Numbered from the stretch's first letter, positions 1 through 8,740 are shown. The stretch: 64,000 nucleotides of DNA from Nonomuraea jiangxiensis (GCF_900099965.1 NZ_FNDJ01000039.1:1-64000), one strand, 5' to 3'. The notes: generated by a model not told the origin, from the letters alone. Numbers and translations: made by a program.

Positions 1-323
1 CTCTCCACCAGGCGCAGCCGAGTGCCGTTCGGCACCGGTTCCAGGGTGAAGTCCACAAGCGTCTGGGGTGCGTCATCCTCCGCCAAGCCCTCGATGGCCC
101 ACCAGAACGCGAAACGGTGTGGTGGGTCGACCACCGCGATGGTGGCGACGGAATCCTCGTCGAGGTCGTCCCAACGGAAGCATGCGCGCCCACCGGGCCG
201 CAGATCTATCGCCGCCACCGAGCCGAACCACCGCGAGAGCCCTTCCGCGGTGGTCAGCGCGGCCCACACCCGCTCGATGGGGTGCCGCAGCACCACCACG
301 CGTTCGATCGCGTCCGAAACCAT
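1..323 (-). CDS. SRPBCC (AHSA1-like) domain protein, 3' end outside window
   Basis: The frame starts at an ATG at 323 and runs off the left edge of the window, giving about 107 residues. It begins MVSDAIERVVVLRHPIERVW and continues with LTTAEGLSRWFG, the usual opening of an AHSA1/START-like SRPBCC domain (strand, then the helix carrying W and WFG). Such proteins have a hydrophobic cavity for a small ligand and in actinobacteria are often paired with a small repressor. Here a double palindrome lies immediately upstream and a broken TetR-type regulator lies on the other side of it. The C-terminal half is not visible, so ligand and exact subfamily cannot be judged. Confidence 0.8.
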   Translation of the reverse strand, partial: MVSDAIERVVVLRHPIERVWAALTTAEGLSRWFGSVAAIDLRPGGRACFRWDDLDEDSVATIAVVDPPHRFAFWWAIEGLAEDDAPQTLVDFTLEPVPNGTRLRLVE

Positions 324-337
324 GCTCACTCTCCTTC

Positions 338-378
338 GCAACCTGTAGGTTGCCAATAAATGGCAACCTACAGGTTGC
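338..378. promoter_or_regulatory. Double-palindrome operator between SRPBCC gene and broken TetR gene
   Basis: Two 16-bp palindromes, GCAACCTGTAGGTTGC (338-353) and GCAACCTACAGGTTGC (363-378), are themselves mirror images around a 5-bp centre. The whole 41 bp is thus a perfect 18-bp inverted repeat with loop ATAAA. It sits 15 bp upstream of the SRPBCC start. This is a classical layout for two repressor dimers; that the neighbouring TetR-type gene encoded the repressor is inference. Confidence 0.7.
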
Positions 379-385
379 GATCGTC

Positions 386-873
386 GCCCCGCAAGTCCTG
401 GCGCGGAGGGCCCTCTATCGCTACGTTCCGGCAAGTCCCAGCTCGTCGAGCTGATGACCGACCGGGCGTTCGGACGACCACCCGCGACGGCCGCGAACCA
501 GCGGCAGGCCGTCGAGCAGTGGGCCGACGGACTGTGGCGCGCGTACGAGCGGCGCCCGTGGATCCTGCAGGTGCGAACGAGATCCGCTCCGATCGGACCG
601 AACGAGCTCGAATGGTTCGAGGACTGCGTGGCCGCGTTGACGAAGACCGGTCTGGACCACCAAGAGCTGGTCGCGATGGCGACCTTCATCTCCTTCGCTG
701 TCCGCGACCTCGCCCGAGTCTCCCACGAGCTGCAGCCACAGCATTCGGCTACGCCGAGGGCTTGAGCAGATCTTGCACGGCGACCGGTTCCCGACCATCG
801 CTGCGATGCTGTCGGCGGGATCGTTCTCCGACGAAAGCGACGACCCCGGCGACCTCCGGGCGCGGCTGATCTT
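386..873 (+). pseudogene. TetR/AcrR family regulator, truncated and frameshifted
   Basis: Three reading frames must be joined to recover a TetR protein. ALYRYVP (about 410-430) is the end of the HTH and the start of helix 4. KSQLVELMTDRAFG through ELEWFEDCVAALTKTGLDHQELVAMATFISFAVRDLARV (about 433-740) is a TetR C-terminal ligand domain. EQILHGDRFPTIAAMLSAGSF (about 767-830) is its end. The start codon and most of the DNA-binding domain are missing, and at least two frameshifts are present. It abuts the double palindrome at 338-378, which it may once have bound. It cannot make a working repressor. Confidence 0.75.
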
Positions 874-1104
874 CGCCACCGCGGTCACGTACGTCGCCGT
901 CGTCCTCGTCGCGGTGTCGCTCGAAGCGGGCACGGTTTTCGCTCAGCCGGACGACACGATCGACCCCACGACCGACGGCCTGCTGGCCCACGCGACGGTC
1001 CTGCTGCACGGATCGGTCACGCGCATTCTCGACGTCGTGCTCATGGCCGCACTTGGCTACGCGGTACTCCGCTCTGGCGCATTTCTGAGATCACTCGGCT
1101 GGGC
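874..1104 (+). pseudogene. Membrane-protein fragment of unknown family
   Basis: After the TetR remnant the same frame continues with two hydrophobic stretches, LIFATAVTYVAVVLVAVSL and ILDVVLMAALGYAVL, separated by an acidic loop (QPDDTIDPTTDG). No start codon or shine-dalgarno of its own was found, and it runs into transposase sequence at about 1105. I do not recognise the family; it is probably a gene fragment left by rearrangement. Confidence 0.35.
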
Positions 1105-1389
1105 GGCCGCACCCCTGCCGCCGTGTCCCGCACCCTACCCCTGGGCTTGATCGCCTACAGCCTGGTCATCCTCTGGTACGCCCACCACGGCCACAGCCCC
1201 GCCGTGGTGACCGAGCACCACCGCCGCGCCCCGTGGTACCGCACCAATGCCCAGCCCCGCTTCGACGACATGCTCGCGCTGCTGCGCCGTACGATCATCG
1301 CCGCACGATTTTCCGTCATCCGCCCCGTCCAGTCCGACCCCGCGAAAATCACCGACGACGAGCTGACCTGGGCTAACGCAATCGGATAA
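1105..1389 (+). pseudogene. C-terminal fragment of a DDE-type transposase
   Basis: The frame reads RTLPLGLIAYSLVILWYAHHGHSP, then a basic segment with APWYRTNAQPRFDDMLALLRRTIIAARF, and ends at TAA 1387-1389. This matches my memory of the C-terminal tail of actinobacterial DDE transposases (YSL.. LWY.. WY.TK..P.F.DML.KLRR). The catalytic core is absent. The family could not be fixed from this tail. Confidence 0.45.
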
Positions 1390-1538
1390 CGGCCAAACTC
1401 GAGCTGCGAGCGGGCGTGCTGTATTTCGCCGTCGAGTGGATTCGGCCGCAGGCGGAAGATCAGCCGGGCCGCCCCAGCTCATCCGGGTTGATCCTGTTCA
1501 GGGAGTCGGCCCTGCAGAATCAGGCACGAATATATAAC

Positions 1539-1575
1539 AGGTCGCCTGCACAAGGTGTTGTGCAGGCGACCTTTT
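1539..1575 (+). terminator. Rho-independent terminator
   Basis: A perfect 15-bp stem (AGGTCGCCTGCACAA / TTGTGCAGGCGACCT) with loop GGTG is followed by TTT on the plus strand. It lies 150 bp after the transposase fragment and about 80 bp beyond the 3' end of the minus-strand secreted-protein gene, so it may act in both directions. Confidence 0.75.
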
Positions 1576-1656
1576 GGCGAATCAGTCGGCCTGTACTAGC
1601 GGGTCGCCGCTCGGCGACTGTGAGGCCTTCGCTATTGCTTTATCGCCTATCGGCGA

Positions 1657-1977
1657 TTAGTGCTTTCCGGGGAAGCAGTGGACTCCGCCATTGAACCAGG
1701 CGCCAGTTACTGCCCATTCGAAATAGGGCTGCAAACGGGTGATCCCGGGCGACACGCATACGCGGCCGATGTTGCCCCAGATGTCCTCGACATCCAGCAT
1801 CACCGTGGTGGAGGGATCGCAGTGGTTGTACTGCGCGCCCTGACCGCCTATCCACCCGCAGGCTGCCGCGGCCTTGGTGTTCGAAGCCGTCGTGGTGGTG
1901 GCCTGTGCAGCGGTAGTCGTCGCCACGAAGAGTGCCATCCCGATGATGGCGGCACCTGCGAGTTGCTTGCCGTTCAT
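1657..1977 (-). CDS. Small secreted protein, DUF6355-like
   Basis: This is a 106-residue exported protein. The start at 1977 is chosen because GGAGGAG lies five to six bases upstream. The N-terminus MNGKQLAGAAIIGMALFVATTTAAQA is a signal peptide, probably cut after AQA. The mature part has cysteines in CGWIGGQGAQYNHC, a WGNIGRVCVSPG motif, and ends WFNGGVHCFPGKH. That pattern (ACGW..A.Y.HC ... CV.PG.T.L ... GG..C.PG) is what I recall for DUF6355, a family of small secreted actinobacterial proteins of unknown function. Four cysteines could form two disulfides. Function is unknown. Confidence 0.75.
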   Translation of the reverse strand: MNGKQLAGAAIIGMALFVATTTAAQATTTTASNTKAAAACGWIGGQGAQYNHCDPSTTVMLDVEDIWGNIGRVCVSPGITRLQPYFEWAVTGAWFNGGVHCFPGKH

Positions 1978-2370
1978 CTTTCTCCTCCGATTCATTTCAT
2001 ACAATAGTGAAGCATCTCTCCCTGATAGGAGAGGCGGTGCAGTCCTGCCGTCATGAGCTCCTTGACCACTTCAACGAACTCCGGAAATCTCTTCCCTGCA
2101 ACGACAGGTGATCATCATTGCATACCCCATATCGCATCAACCGCCCTCGGGAGCGTGACAACGCAATCGTCACCGAATGCAGTAATGGAGTCAATGCTCT
2201 TCGAGAAAGGTTGAAACATCGACCGAGGAGCCGAAGGAATTCGCATAGCGTGAGAACCCGCGTTCCGCAGATGTGTAGCGAGAAAGCACACAGATATGCC
2301 GTCTGAACCGCGGAAACGCTTGCGGGCACGCTGATGCGGCGTGTCACTCGGCGTGAGTGTTGTGCCTGGT
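1978..2370. other. Intergenic, no gene seen
   Basis: GC content falls here compared with coding regions and the open frames lack coding bias or a good ribosome binding site. It holds the upstream region of the minus-strand secreted-protein gene. Nothing else is recognised. Confidence 0.5.
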
Positions 2371-2640
2371 CAGGCGTCTGTGGTGGGGATGGCTTCGACG
2401 ATCTTCTTCTGGGTCGGGATGTCGAGTTTGGCCAAGATGTCGCGCTCCACGGATGTGGTGTATGAATCGATCTTCGCGTGATCCTGTTTCTGCAGGTTAA
2501 GCGGTAAGTGTCTGTGGGAGTGGGCTCTGTGCTTTGTGGATGACGCAGCGTTGGCGCAGCGAGCGGGGCCTGCTCAGCAGCGCTGATCAGGCCGGGTGCG
2601 CCGTCGGAGACGATCAGTAGCGGCGGTTGCTCACGATCAG
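2371..2640 (-). pseudogene. Mosaic of IS256-family transposase remnants
   Basis: On the minus strand, 2640 to about 2530 reads PPLLIVSDGAPGLISA followed by degraded sequence. LIVSDGAPGLI is the hallmark around a catalytic aspartate of IS256/Mutator transposases. The rest of the protein is missing. A 73-bp segment (2446-2518) that recurs at 8741-8813 follows, then a short open stretch ending IPTQKKIVEAIPTTDA and a stop at about 2371, whose origin I do not recognise. Confidence 0.55.
2446..2518 (-). repeat. 73-bp repeat, copy 1 (partner 8741-8813)
   Basis: Read on the minus strand, this segment matches plus-strand 8741-8813 at all but four positions, so the two copies are inverted relative to each other 6.2 kb apart. 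It includes the string AACCTGCAGAAACAGGATCA. In both places it is joined to transposase debris, so it is probably a piece of one IS. Confidence 0.8.
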
Positions 2641-3188
2641 CTTGTCTCCGGCTTGCCGGTTCGGCCGCGACTTCGAGACGAGCGCTGACGGTACGCGGCG
2701 ACCTTGTGACGGTTCAGGCAGGTCGACGAGCAGAAACGTCGTTGACCAGCCGGGGAGGCATCGGTATACACGTCAACGCACTTCGAGGCGTGACACGTTC
2801 CGAGGCGGGCCTGCTCATGGTTCATCAGCCACTCCAGCAGGCACGTACCCAGAGCCGCGGGGAGAACCTCGCCCGGCGCGTCGACCATCCAGCACAGGCC
2901 CGATTCGGTCGCGACGGGTGAGGGACGGGCGGATCGCAGGAGGCCGTTCAGTTCCTCGAACGCACGGCTGTCGTGTGCCGAGGAGAACACCCGGAAGGCC
3001 GCATTCGCCGCCGCGACGAGGTCGCCGACCGCGGGAATGGGCAGGCGGCCGGGCCACACCAAGACATCGGCCGCATCGGGGTACGGCATCTCCTGTTCGC
3101 CCGCAGCCGCGCGCGGGCGAACGGCGTACTCGTTTACGAAAACGACCACGCGGCTCACGTCGAGCGCAGGGACGGCAAGCACAAGCAC
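2637..3188 (-). CDS. ABATE-domain / CGNR-type zinc-finger regulator
   Basis: The protein has up to 183 residues. An N-terminal ABATE-like region (VNEYAVRPRA, LVAAANAAFRVFSS..., LPAALGTCLLEWLM) is followed by a C-terminal zinc finger: GTCHASKC, then RRFCSSTCLNRHKVAAYRQR. CX4C plus CSXXCXXRXKVAAYRXR is the CGNR arrangement of a presumed DNA-binding stress regulator. Several in-frame GTG codons leave the start uncertain; 3188 is the longest choice and 3155 (at VSRVVVFVNEY) is equally possible. It is divergent from the LysE gene, with dyad sites between them, so it probably regulated that exporter. Confidence 0.85.
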   Translation of the reverse strand: MLVLAVPALDVSRVVVFVNEYAVRPRAAAGEQEMPYPDAADVLVWPGRLPIPAVGDLVAAANAAFRVFSSAHDSRAFEELNGLLRSARPSPVATESGLCWMVDAPGEVLPAALGTCLLEWLMNHEQARLGTCHASKCVDVYTDASPAGQRRFCSSTCLNRHKVAAYRQRSSRSRGRTGKPETS

Positions 3189-3213
3189 AGTGTAACCGCA
3201 GGAAGCTGTCGTT

Positions 3214-3257
3214 CAGGTTACATCGATGATAACCTGCAGAACCGTGTCTACAGGTTA
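3214..3257. promoter_or_regulatory. Dyad operator between CGNR regulator and LysE exporter
   Basis: CAGGTTA (3214-3220) and TAACCTG (3230-3236) form an inverted repeat around the palindrome CATCGATG, and CAGGTTA recurs at 3251-3257. The half-site resembles the YAGGTT / AACCTR half-sites of the palindromes at 338-378. Its position between divergent genes suggests an operator of the CGNR regulator, which is inferred. Confidence 0.55.
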
Positions 3258-3881
3258 CGCATGGGTAGACCTCGGTGTCCTGCCTACTTTCATCGCCGCC
3301 GTTGTCGTCCTTTTACTGGCACCGGGGCCTGACATGGCCTTCATGGTCGCCACGGGGGTGAGGGGCGGCCGGAGAGGCGCGACCCGAGCCGCCCTGGGCG
3401 TCACCGCGGGAGTTAGTATCTACGTTGTTCTCACGGCCCTCGGCCTGGCGCGTTCCTCGCCGCCGCGCCGGGTGTCGCCGACGCGATCCAGCTCAGCGGT
3501 GCCGCGTATCTTGTGTATCTCGCATGGGTGACTTGGAGGTCCAGCGGGTCGCCGCTGGAGACGTCCGCTGTCCGGCCCGCAGACATGTTCCGGCGTGGGT
3601 TCGTGGTGAACATCTCCAACCCGAAGATCATGCTCTTCTTCACAGCGTTCCTGCCGCAGTTCCTCGGCGATGCCCTCGAGAACCCCGTCCTCCAGCTCCT
3701 GATGCTGGGCTTGATCCTGCAGATACTGGGACTTCTCACGGATCTTGCGATCGGATACGCCGCGGGCGCAATGCGCGACCGGGTGCTGCATCGTGCGGGG
3801 GTCCGGATGCTCCTGGAGCGGCTCGCGGCAAGCGTCTACGCCGCGCTGGCGACCGTCTTGCTGGCCGACGCCGTCCAGTGA
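3244..3881 (+). pseudogene. LysE/RhtB-type amino-acid exporter, frameshifted
   Basis: The first half (GVLPTFIAAVVVLLLAPGPDMAFMVATGVRGGRRGATRAALGV...VLTALGLA) is the LysE N-terminus with the APGPD motif. The second half (YLAWVTWRSSG ... FRRGFVVNISNPKIMLFFTAFLPQF ... LLADAVQ) continues in another frame. The break is at about 3453, where GCGCG replaces the expected GCGGCG, so one G appears lost. The reading GAAYLVYLAW is restored by shifting frame. No clear ATG fits the N-terminus; GTG 3244 is the best start. If the base loss is real the six-helix exporter is not made; a sequencing error cannot be excluded. Confidence 0.8.
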
Positions 3882-3960
3882 GGCGACACATAAGCACATC
3901 AGCTCGATCTTCGCCCAGCTCGGCCTGTATCCGGCCGACAACGGCCAGGTCTCGCCGTAG
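3880..3960 (+). pseudogene. C-terminal tail of a LuxR/NarL-type response regulator
   Basis: The frame THKHISSIFAQLGLYPADNG matches the recognition-helix end and tail of NarL-type response regulators (V.KHV.NIF.KLGL.P.D...), then stops at TAG 3958-3960. Only about 26 residues remain, directly behind the LysE stop codon. It marks a deletion junction. Confidence 0.6.
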
Positions 3961-4016
3961 CGATGTCCCTGGCAGGGGATACATGTGTGCCGGACGAGCT
4001 TGTTGAGAGGTGTGGG

Positions 4017-4997
4017 ATGAGAACGAGCTTGGTAGTGGGTCGGCTTGACCGGGTGCCGGTGTCGGTGACTTTGGCTCCGGCCTTGTCGATGCTGGCGTTG
4101 GTCACGGATGCGCTGTCAGGTCGTGGCCGGGGTGCGCCGGAGAGTTGGCGGAACTTGGTTCGATCGGCCGCCGGAGCACAGGATGACATGGTGGTGCGGT
4201 CATTGGCCTCGCCCGGGTTCAGCGTGCTGCCCGATGTGGTGCTGCCAGGGGAGTTCACCAGGGATCTGGAGGTACCGGCGCAGGTAGCGATGCTGCGTGA
4301 TCTGCCGGCGGAGATGTTACTGACGGAGCTGGAGGTGATCACCGGTGGGCGGCCGGCGCCGCATTGGCAGGGCGCGGTGGACGACCCCAAGCGCTGGTTG
4401 CACGGTTACGCCGATCTCCTCCAGGATGCCTGGTCGGCGATGAGCCCGGTATGGCAGCAGATCCGGCCATTGTTCGATCGTGAGGTCGAGCGGGTGGCGG
4501 TGGCCGCCGCCCGTAGATCGCTGGATGTAGTGCTCGACGACCTGCATCCCGGTTGCAGCTTCCACGAGGAAACTTTCAGCTTTCCCGATTTGGAGCCCGA
4601 GAGGTTCTCCATCGGATCACGCGGGATGGTGCTGATGCCGATGCTCGCCGGCCCCAACGCGCTCATCGCTCGCCTGGACGGCCCAGATGCGGTATGGATC
4701 GGCTATCCCCTGCCCGGTCTGACCCATGGCCTCACCGCTGCACCGGCGGGCCGGCACGGTGGCGACCTCCTGGCGTTTGTCATGGGCGATGTCCGCTCGG
4801 TCATTCTGACCAGCCTGGACGGGCCGCTGACGATGGGTACACTTGCCCGGCGCGTCCAGTACGCGCCAAACGTGGTCACCTACCACTGCGACCGGCTGGA
4901 GTCGGCCGGGCTCATCGCGCGCCGGCGGCAGGGGCGCGAGATCTACGTGCACCGCACCCGGCGCGCCTCCATCCTGGTAGAGCTGTTCGCCACCTGA
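4017..4997 (+). CDS. DUF5937 / ArsR-type winged-helix transcriptional regulator
   Basis: The protein has 326 residues. The start at 4017 has GAGAGG seven bases upstream; the open frame extends further upstream but only into the response-regulator debris. The N-terminal 230 residues (SVTLAPALSMLALVTDALSG, ..PAEMLLTELE..., LMPMLAGPNALIARLD) resemble the DUF5937 sensor region. The C-terminus GDVRSVILTSLDGPLTMGTLARRVQYAPNVVTYHCDRLESAGLIARRRQGREIYVHRT is a winged helix with the ArsR-like recognition helix and wing. It is expected to be a cytoplasmic DNA-binding regulator; the target is unknown, as no partner gene is adjacent. Confidence 0.8.
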   Translation: MRTSLVVGRLDRVPVSVTLAPALSMLALVTDALSGRGRGAPESWRNLVRSAAGAQDDMVVRSLASPGFSVLPDVVLPGEFTRDLEVPAQVAMLRDLPAEMLLTELEVITGGRPAPHWQGAVDDPKRWLHGYADLLQDAWSAMSPVWQQIRPLFDREVERVAVAAARRSLDVVLDDLHPGCSFHEETFSFPDLEPERFSIGSRGMVLMPMLAGPNALIARLDGPDAVWIGYPLPGLTHGLTAAPAGRHGGDLLAFVMGDVRSVILTSLDGPLTMGTLARRVQYAPNVVTYHCDRLESAGLIARRRQGREIYVHRTRRASILVELFAT

Positions 4998-5965
4998 TCG
5001 ATCCGCCGGAGGGTTCTCCTGCCGCTACGGCTGGCAGAACGCAGTCACGTACGTTCGAGCCGACGGGATCCGTGCTCTGTGATATCAGTACGCGAGATCG
5101 TAGTCGTGAACGTTACTGCTCGGAGACACTAATTGACACGCGCCGGGTTTGTACCAGCAATATCCGTCTTTGTAATATGTGGGCATGACGTTGTAGCCTG
5201 CGTTATCGCAGTTATTTTAATAGTGGCGCATCGAGCCGCCCTTGGGATTGAGCGCGTGCACGTCCACGCCGGGCGCCGACTTTAGGATGCCAGCCACGAG
5301 AAAAGACGTCAATTAGTTGGAGAAATAGTGAAATGTTCCGCCGAGGTGGTGTGTGGCCAATTGTGCTCGGAATGCGCCCGCCATCACGGCAGCGGCGAGT
5401 CCCGCGAACCCAAGTGCGCAGCTTGGCTGATACGACACCTCCACCGCGGCGCGCTCGTCGCCAGCTTGTCAAAGATCCGTTGGCGGTATGCCGCTGCTTC
5501 TTCGGCGCATCCAGGTCCGCCCGCAGCCCTTATTCGATCGCGGAGTTGTAGGGATCCCAGCCGTGTGCGGCGGGCCGGGTCGTGTGAGAGCTGACCGTTC
5601 AGCTGGCTTATGCCGCTTTCCACGGCAAGGACGTCGGTGACCTTCCATATGGCGACTGGAAAATCCTTTGTCAGGAGCTTGAAAAGTAGAGACCACGTTG
5701 GACTGCGGGCGGCGAAATCGCAGAAACCTCGCGGAAAGCACCCAACGCATTTCACGACGCCCGTATCAGATACCACCGCGCACCCTTGGCTCAGATGACC
5801 GCTGGCGCAGGTGCGCGGCAATCGGGTAAGGCGCTGGGAGGCTTCGCCATCGTCCCCTCGCTCATCCGAGCGCGAATCGTTCAGGGTTTGTCGAACTGTA
5901 GAGATCGCCCCGAATCGCCTTGCTAGCGTCATCACCGTCGTTCACTACATTCAGGAGATATCGAT
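4998..5965. other. About 970 bp with no supported gene
   Basis: GC is lower and frames lack coding bias. A 183-codon minus-strand frame (5384-5935) has no recognisable domain and no ribosome binding site. On the minus strand a short frame ending PGVDVHALNPKGGSMRHY at about 5219 may be the tail of a lost gene. The 3' 30 bp holds the leader of the next gene. Confidence 0.4.
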
Positions 5966-6496
5966 ATGACCATTCGCAGGACGGCTACCTCCGTCATGGC
6001 AGGGTGCGCCGCGACCCTCGCGCTCATCTCGACAGGGGTGGGCACAGCTGAGGCTCGGGTCGCCAAGGAGACGGCCACGGTCTCATCGGCCGCCACCTCA
6101 TCGGTGGAGTTGGCCTCGCTGACGCGCTACTACAACGGCTCCAAGCATTGGAGCACCACGGGGACGGCACCCGGCGGCAAGTACGCCGTCGAGGGCAAGG
6201 TCGCGATCCTGGCCACGCAGGCCGAGGGCAGCGTCCCGATCTACAGTTGCCTGGCCGGGCACGCACCGCTCGACCAGTTCCTGAGCCACCACCGCAGTTG
6301 CGAGGGTGACCGCAACGCGTTCCTGCGCCTGGAGGGCTACGTCTACAGCAGCCCCGTCCCCGGCTTCACCCAGCCGATCTACCGCTGCCACTGGGGCAAG
6401 TCGCAGAGTCACTTCTTTTCTGTCGCGTCCGACTGCGAGAGCACCGGCGCCAACCCGATCAAGAGCGAATTCAGGCTCGGCTACGTCAAGCGATAG
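5966..6496 (+). CDS. Secreted protein with DUF5648-like repeats
   Basis: The protein has 176 residues. AGGAGAT lies eight bases before the ATG. A signal peptide (MTIRRTATSVMAGCAATLALISTGVGTAEA) precedes two related repeats. One is VPIYSCLAGHAPLDQFLSHHRSCEGD...LEGYVYSSP and the other QPIYRCHWGKSQSHFFSVASDCES...FRLGYV. The pattern PIYxC-(W/L)..DxFxSxxxxCEG..xGY is that of DUF5648, a sugar-binding-like repeat often found on secreted actinobacterial proteins. The role is unknown. A strong terminator follows at 6632-6674. Confidence 0.75.
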   Translation: MTIRRTATSVMAGCAATLALISTGVGTAEARVAKETATVSSAATSSVELASLTRYYNGSKHWSTTGTAPGGKYAVEGKVAILATQAEGSVPIYSCLAGHAPLDQFLSHHRSCEGDRNAFLRLEGYVYSSPVPGFTQPIYRCHWGKSQSHFFSVASDCESTGANPIKSEFRLGYVKR

Positions 6497-6631
6497 ATCT
6501 CCGACCGTTCCCGGCGATTGAGGCGATTGCCTCCTCATAGTCCACCGGATTACAGGTGGCCTTCTCAACGCCATCTCCCTGGGCGCGGTCGAGACACAGC
6601 GGTGCCCATGACAGCCCAATGTCTCCCCTCA

Positions 6632-6674
6632 GGTCGGGTGGCCCGGAGGGGCCTCACCTCCGGGCCACGCGACC
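6632..6674 (+). terminator. Long GC-rich hairpin terminator
   Basis: An 18-base left arm (GGTCGGGTGGCCCGGAGG) pairs with CCTCCGGGCCACGCGACC across a 7-base loop, with one mismatch. It lies 136 bp after the secreted-protein gene. No U-tract follows, as is common in actinobacteria. Confidence 0.65.
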
Positions 6675-6799
6675 TTAAGCTTGTTCGAAAGATCATTAAC
6701 GTTCGGCGTGGCGGCGTGACAACTATGCTGGTGGCGCTGGACCACCCACGTCGGCCGTAGGTCTCGGCCGGCACCGACTTTGGTCGCTGTCACCGACCC

Positions 6800-7010
6800 A
6801 TGGCAGGGCCCGAACTCGATGAAGGTGACGGAACTGCGGGGGGCGACGGCGCTCCCGCCCACGAATACCGGTGGGCGCTGCCGTCGGCACTGCTCGGCGA
6901 CGCTGGCGAGGGCGGGCGGGTGCGGCACTCGATGCGCGACTGGATCGTCGATGCCCTCATGTTCCTGCTGGTATACGGGGGAAAGACCGCGAGATCGACA
7001 GAAAACCACC
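6800..7010 (+). pseudogene. N-terminal fragment of a sensor histidine kinase
   Basis: The frame from ATG 6800 includes EYRWALPSALLGDAGEGG followed by RHSMRDWIVDALMFLLVYG, which resembles the start of NarL-family sensor kinases (RW.LPS.L... R.S.RDWIVD...F). It loses the pattern at about 6980 and the IS begins at 7033. No kinase core remains. It may be a relic of the same kind of two-component pair as the tail at 3880-3960. Confidence 0.4.
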
Positions 7011-7032
7011 AGCTAGGCCAGGCGCCCGACCC

Positions 7033-8227
7033 TGTCCCGCTCGGAAATACAGTTTAGTGCTGTGAGCTGGAGTTTTGCTGCATGATCAGGGCGGTGGCTG
7101 CGACCATCTCGAGGTGTTGCTGTCGCTGGTTTACCGGTTGGTGAGGGGCTTGTTCGGCCTGCTGACCGTGCTGATCCGCTCTGATCTGCCCAAGGATGTT
7201 GAGCTGCTGGTGCTCCGTTAGGAGAACGAGGTGCTCCGCCGACCGCGGTGGGGTCATGTCGACCGGCTCTGGCTCGCGGCGTTGTCCCGGCTGATCAGCC
7301 GCTGCCGGTGGGCGGCGGTGTTCCCTGTCACCCCGGCGACGATCTTACGCTGGCATCGCACCCTCGTGAGGCGTAAGTGGACCTTCACCGACAGACGACA
7401 CCCGGGACGCCCTTGCACCCGCCGGCCGGTCAAGGCACTGATCGTGCGGATGGCGCAGCAGAACCCGACCTGGGGACACAGAAGAATCCAAGGCGAGCTG
7501 GCGCGCCTGGGCTACTCGATAGCGGCCTCCACGGTGTGGGAGATCCTGCACGCCGCCGGTATCGATCCCGCACCCCGCCGGGCCGGCCCGACCTGGCGGC
7601 AATTCCTGACCACCCAGGCCCACGCGATCATCGCCTGCGACTTCATGGTGGTCGAGACGGTCCTGCTCAAACGGCTGTATGTGCTGATCTTCATCGAGCA
7701 CGGCACCCGACGACTGCACCTGGCCGGAGTAACCGCCCACCCGACCGGAGCATGGACCGTACAGCAAGCCCGCAACCTGGTCATGAACCTGGGCGATCGC
7801 ATAACCGAGCTACGGTTCTTGATCCACGATCGGGACCCATTCTTCACCTCCGCCTTTCGCGAGGTCTTCCAAGCCGAAGGGTTACGGGACATCACCACAC
7901 TGCCGCGGACGCCGAAGATGAACGCCATCTGCGAGCGGGCCATGGGAACCCTACGCCGCGAACTCCTGAACCGGATCCTGATCCTCGATGAACGCCATCT
8001 GACCGGCGTCCTGCAGGAGTACCTGATCCACTACAACGCGCACCGGCCGCACCAGTCCCGGCGCCAACGGCCTCCGAACATCGCAACACAGCCCTCCCGC
8101 GACGTGACCGAACTCGACGACCTGCGATCCATCCACCGAAAACCCGTAGTTGCAGGCATGATCAGCGAATACCACTACGCCGCATAACCACAGCTCAGCC
8201 CACGTAACTCAATATTCGAGCGGCACA
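7033..8227 (+). mobile_element. IS-A copy 1, integrase-core family, defective
   Basis: It is homologous end to end with the copy at 20016-21225. The ends are imperfect inverted repeats starting TGTCCCGCTCGGAA on the left and TGTGCCGCTCGAAT (reverse complement) on the right. It has inserted into another integrase-core IS whose 3' end survives at 8228-8600. No clear target duplication was seen. Confidence 0.75.
7114..8187 (+). pseudogene. Integrase-core transposase of IS-A copy 1, nonsense mutant
   Basis: Compared with the intact copy at 20097-21185, codon HEN is replaced by TAG at 7219-7221 (LLVLR-stop-EN) and about 15 bases are missing just after. The remainder reads through to the end and keeps the rve motifs: ACDFMVVET (first D), HDRDPFF (second D region) and ICERAMGTLRRE (E). 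Without readthrough, only about 35 residues would be made from the GTG at 7114; an internal start at 7231 could give a protein lacking the N-terminal HTH. The element is probably immobile unless helped in trans. Confidence 0.8.
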
Positions 8228-8600
8228 CGCCGGCGCGTTCAGATTTCTCATCCGGGACCCTGACGGCAAATTCTCCCGCTCGTTCGATGAGGTGTTCACC
8301 ATCAGCGGTGTACGGGTCATCAAAACGCCCGTCCGGTCACCACGAGCAAACGCGTTCGCGGAGCGGTTCGTGGGAACGCTACGCCGTGAATGCCTCGATC
8401 AGCTGCTCATCCATGGAGATCGGCACCTGCGCAAGGTCTTGACCGAGTACGAACACCATTTCAACCACCATCGCCCGCATCAGGGCCGTTCCCTCCGCCA
8501 TCCCTTGCACGACCCCAGCCAGATGATCGACCTAACCTCCCGGATCCACCGCCGAAGGACCGTCACAGGACTGATCAGCGAGTACCGCAGTGCCGCCTGA
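8228..8600 (+). pseudogene. 3' fragment of an integrase-core transposase
   Basis: The frame reads GAFRFLIRDPDGKFSRSFDEVFTISGVRVIKTPVRSPRANAFAERFVGTLRREC ... HHFNHHRPHQG ... GLISEYRSAA and ends at TGA 8598-8600. This is the last two acidic catalytic positions and the tail of an rve-type transposase. The catalytic string RDRD is changed to RDPD. The 5' part is missing, replaced by IS-A copy 1. Confidence 0.8.
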
Positions 8601-8740
8601 TCGCCCGGCAAACGCCCAGATCAGCAACAGTATCCGCGTTTTGGCACCGCACACGAGGCCCGCCGCTATATGAGCCTGGAGGTGCTGGCCAAGGCGCGTC
8701 TGAGGGTGATCGCCGGCGACACACCGACCCAGAACACAAT

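Noticed and set aside
5384..5935. 183-codon minus-strand frame
   Set aside because: No ribosome binding site, no domain, lower GC and poor codon bias.
7231..8187. 318-residue transposase as an intact gene
   Set aside because: Comparison with the copy at 20097 shows it lacks the N-terminal part because of a TAG at 7219-7221 and a small deletion.
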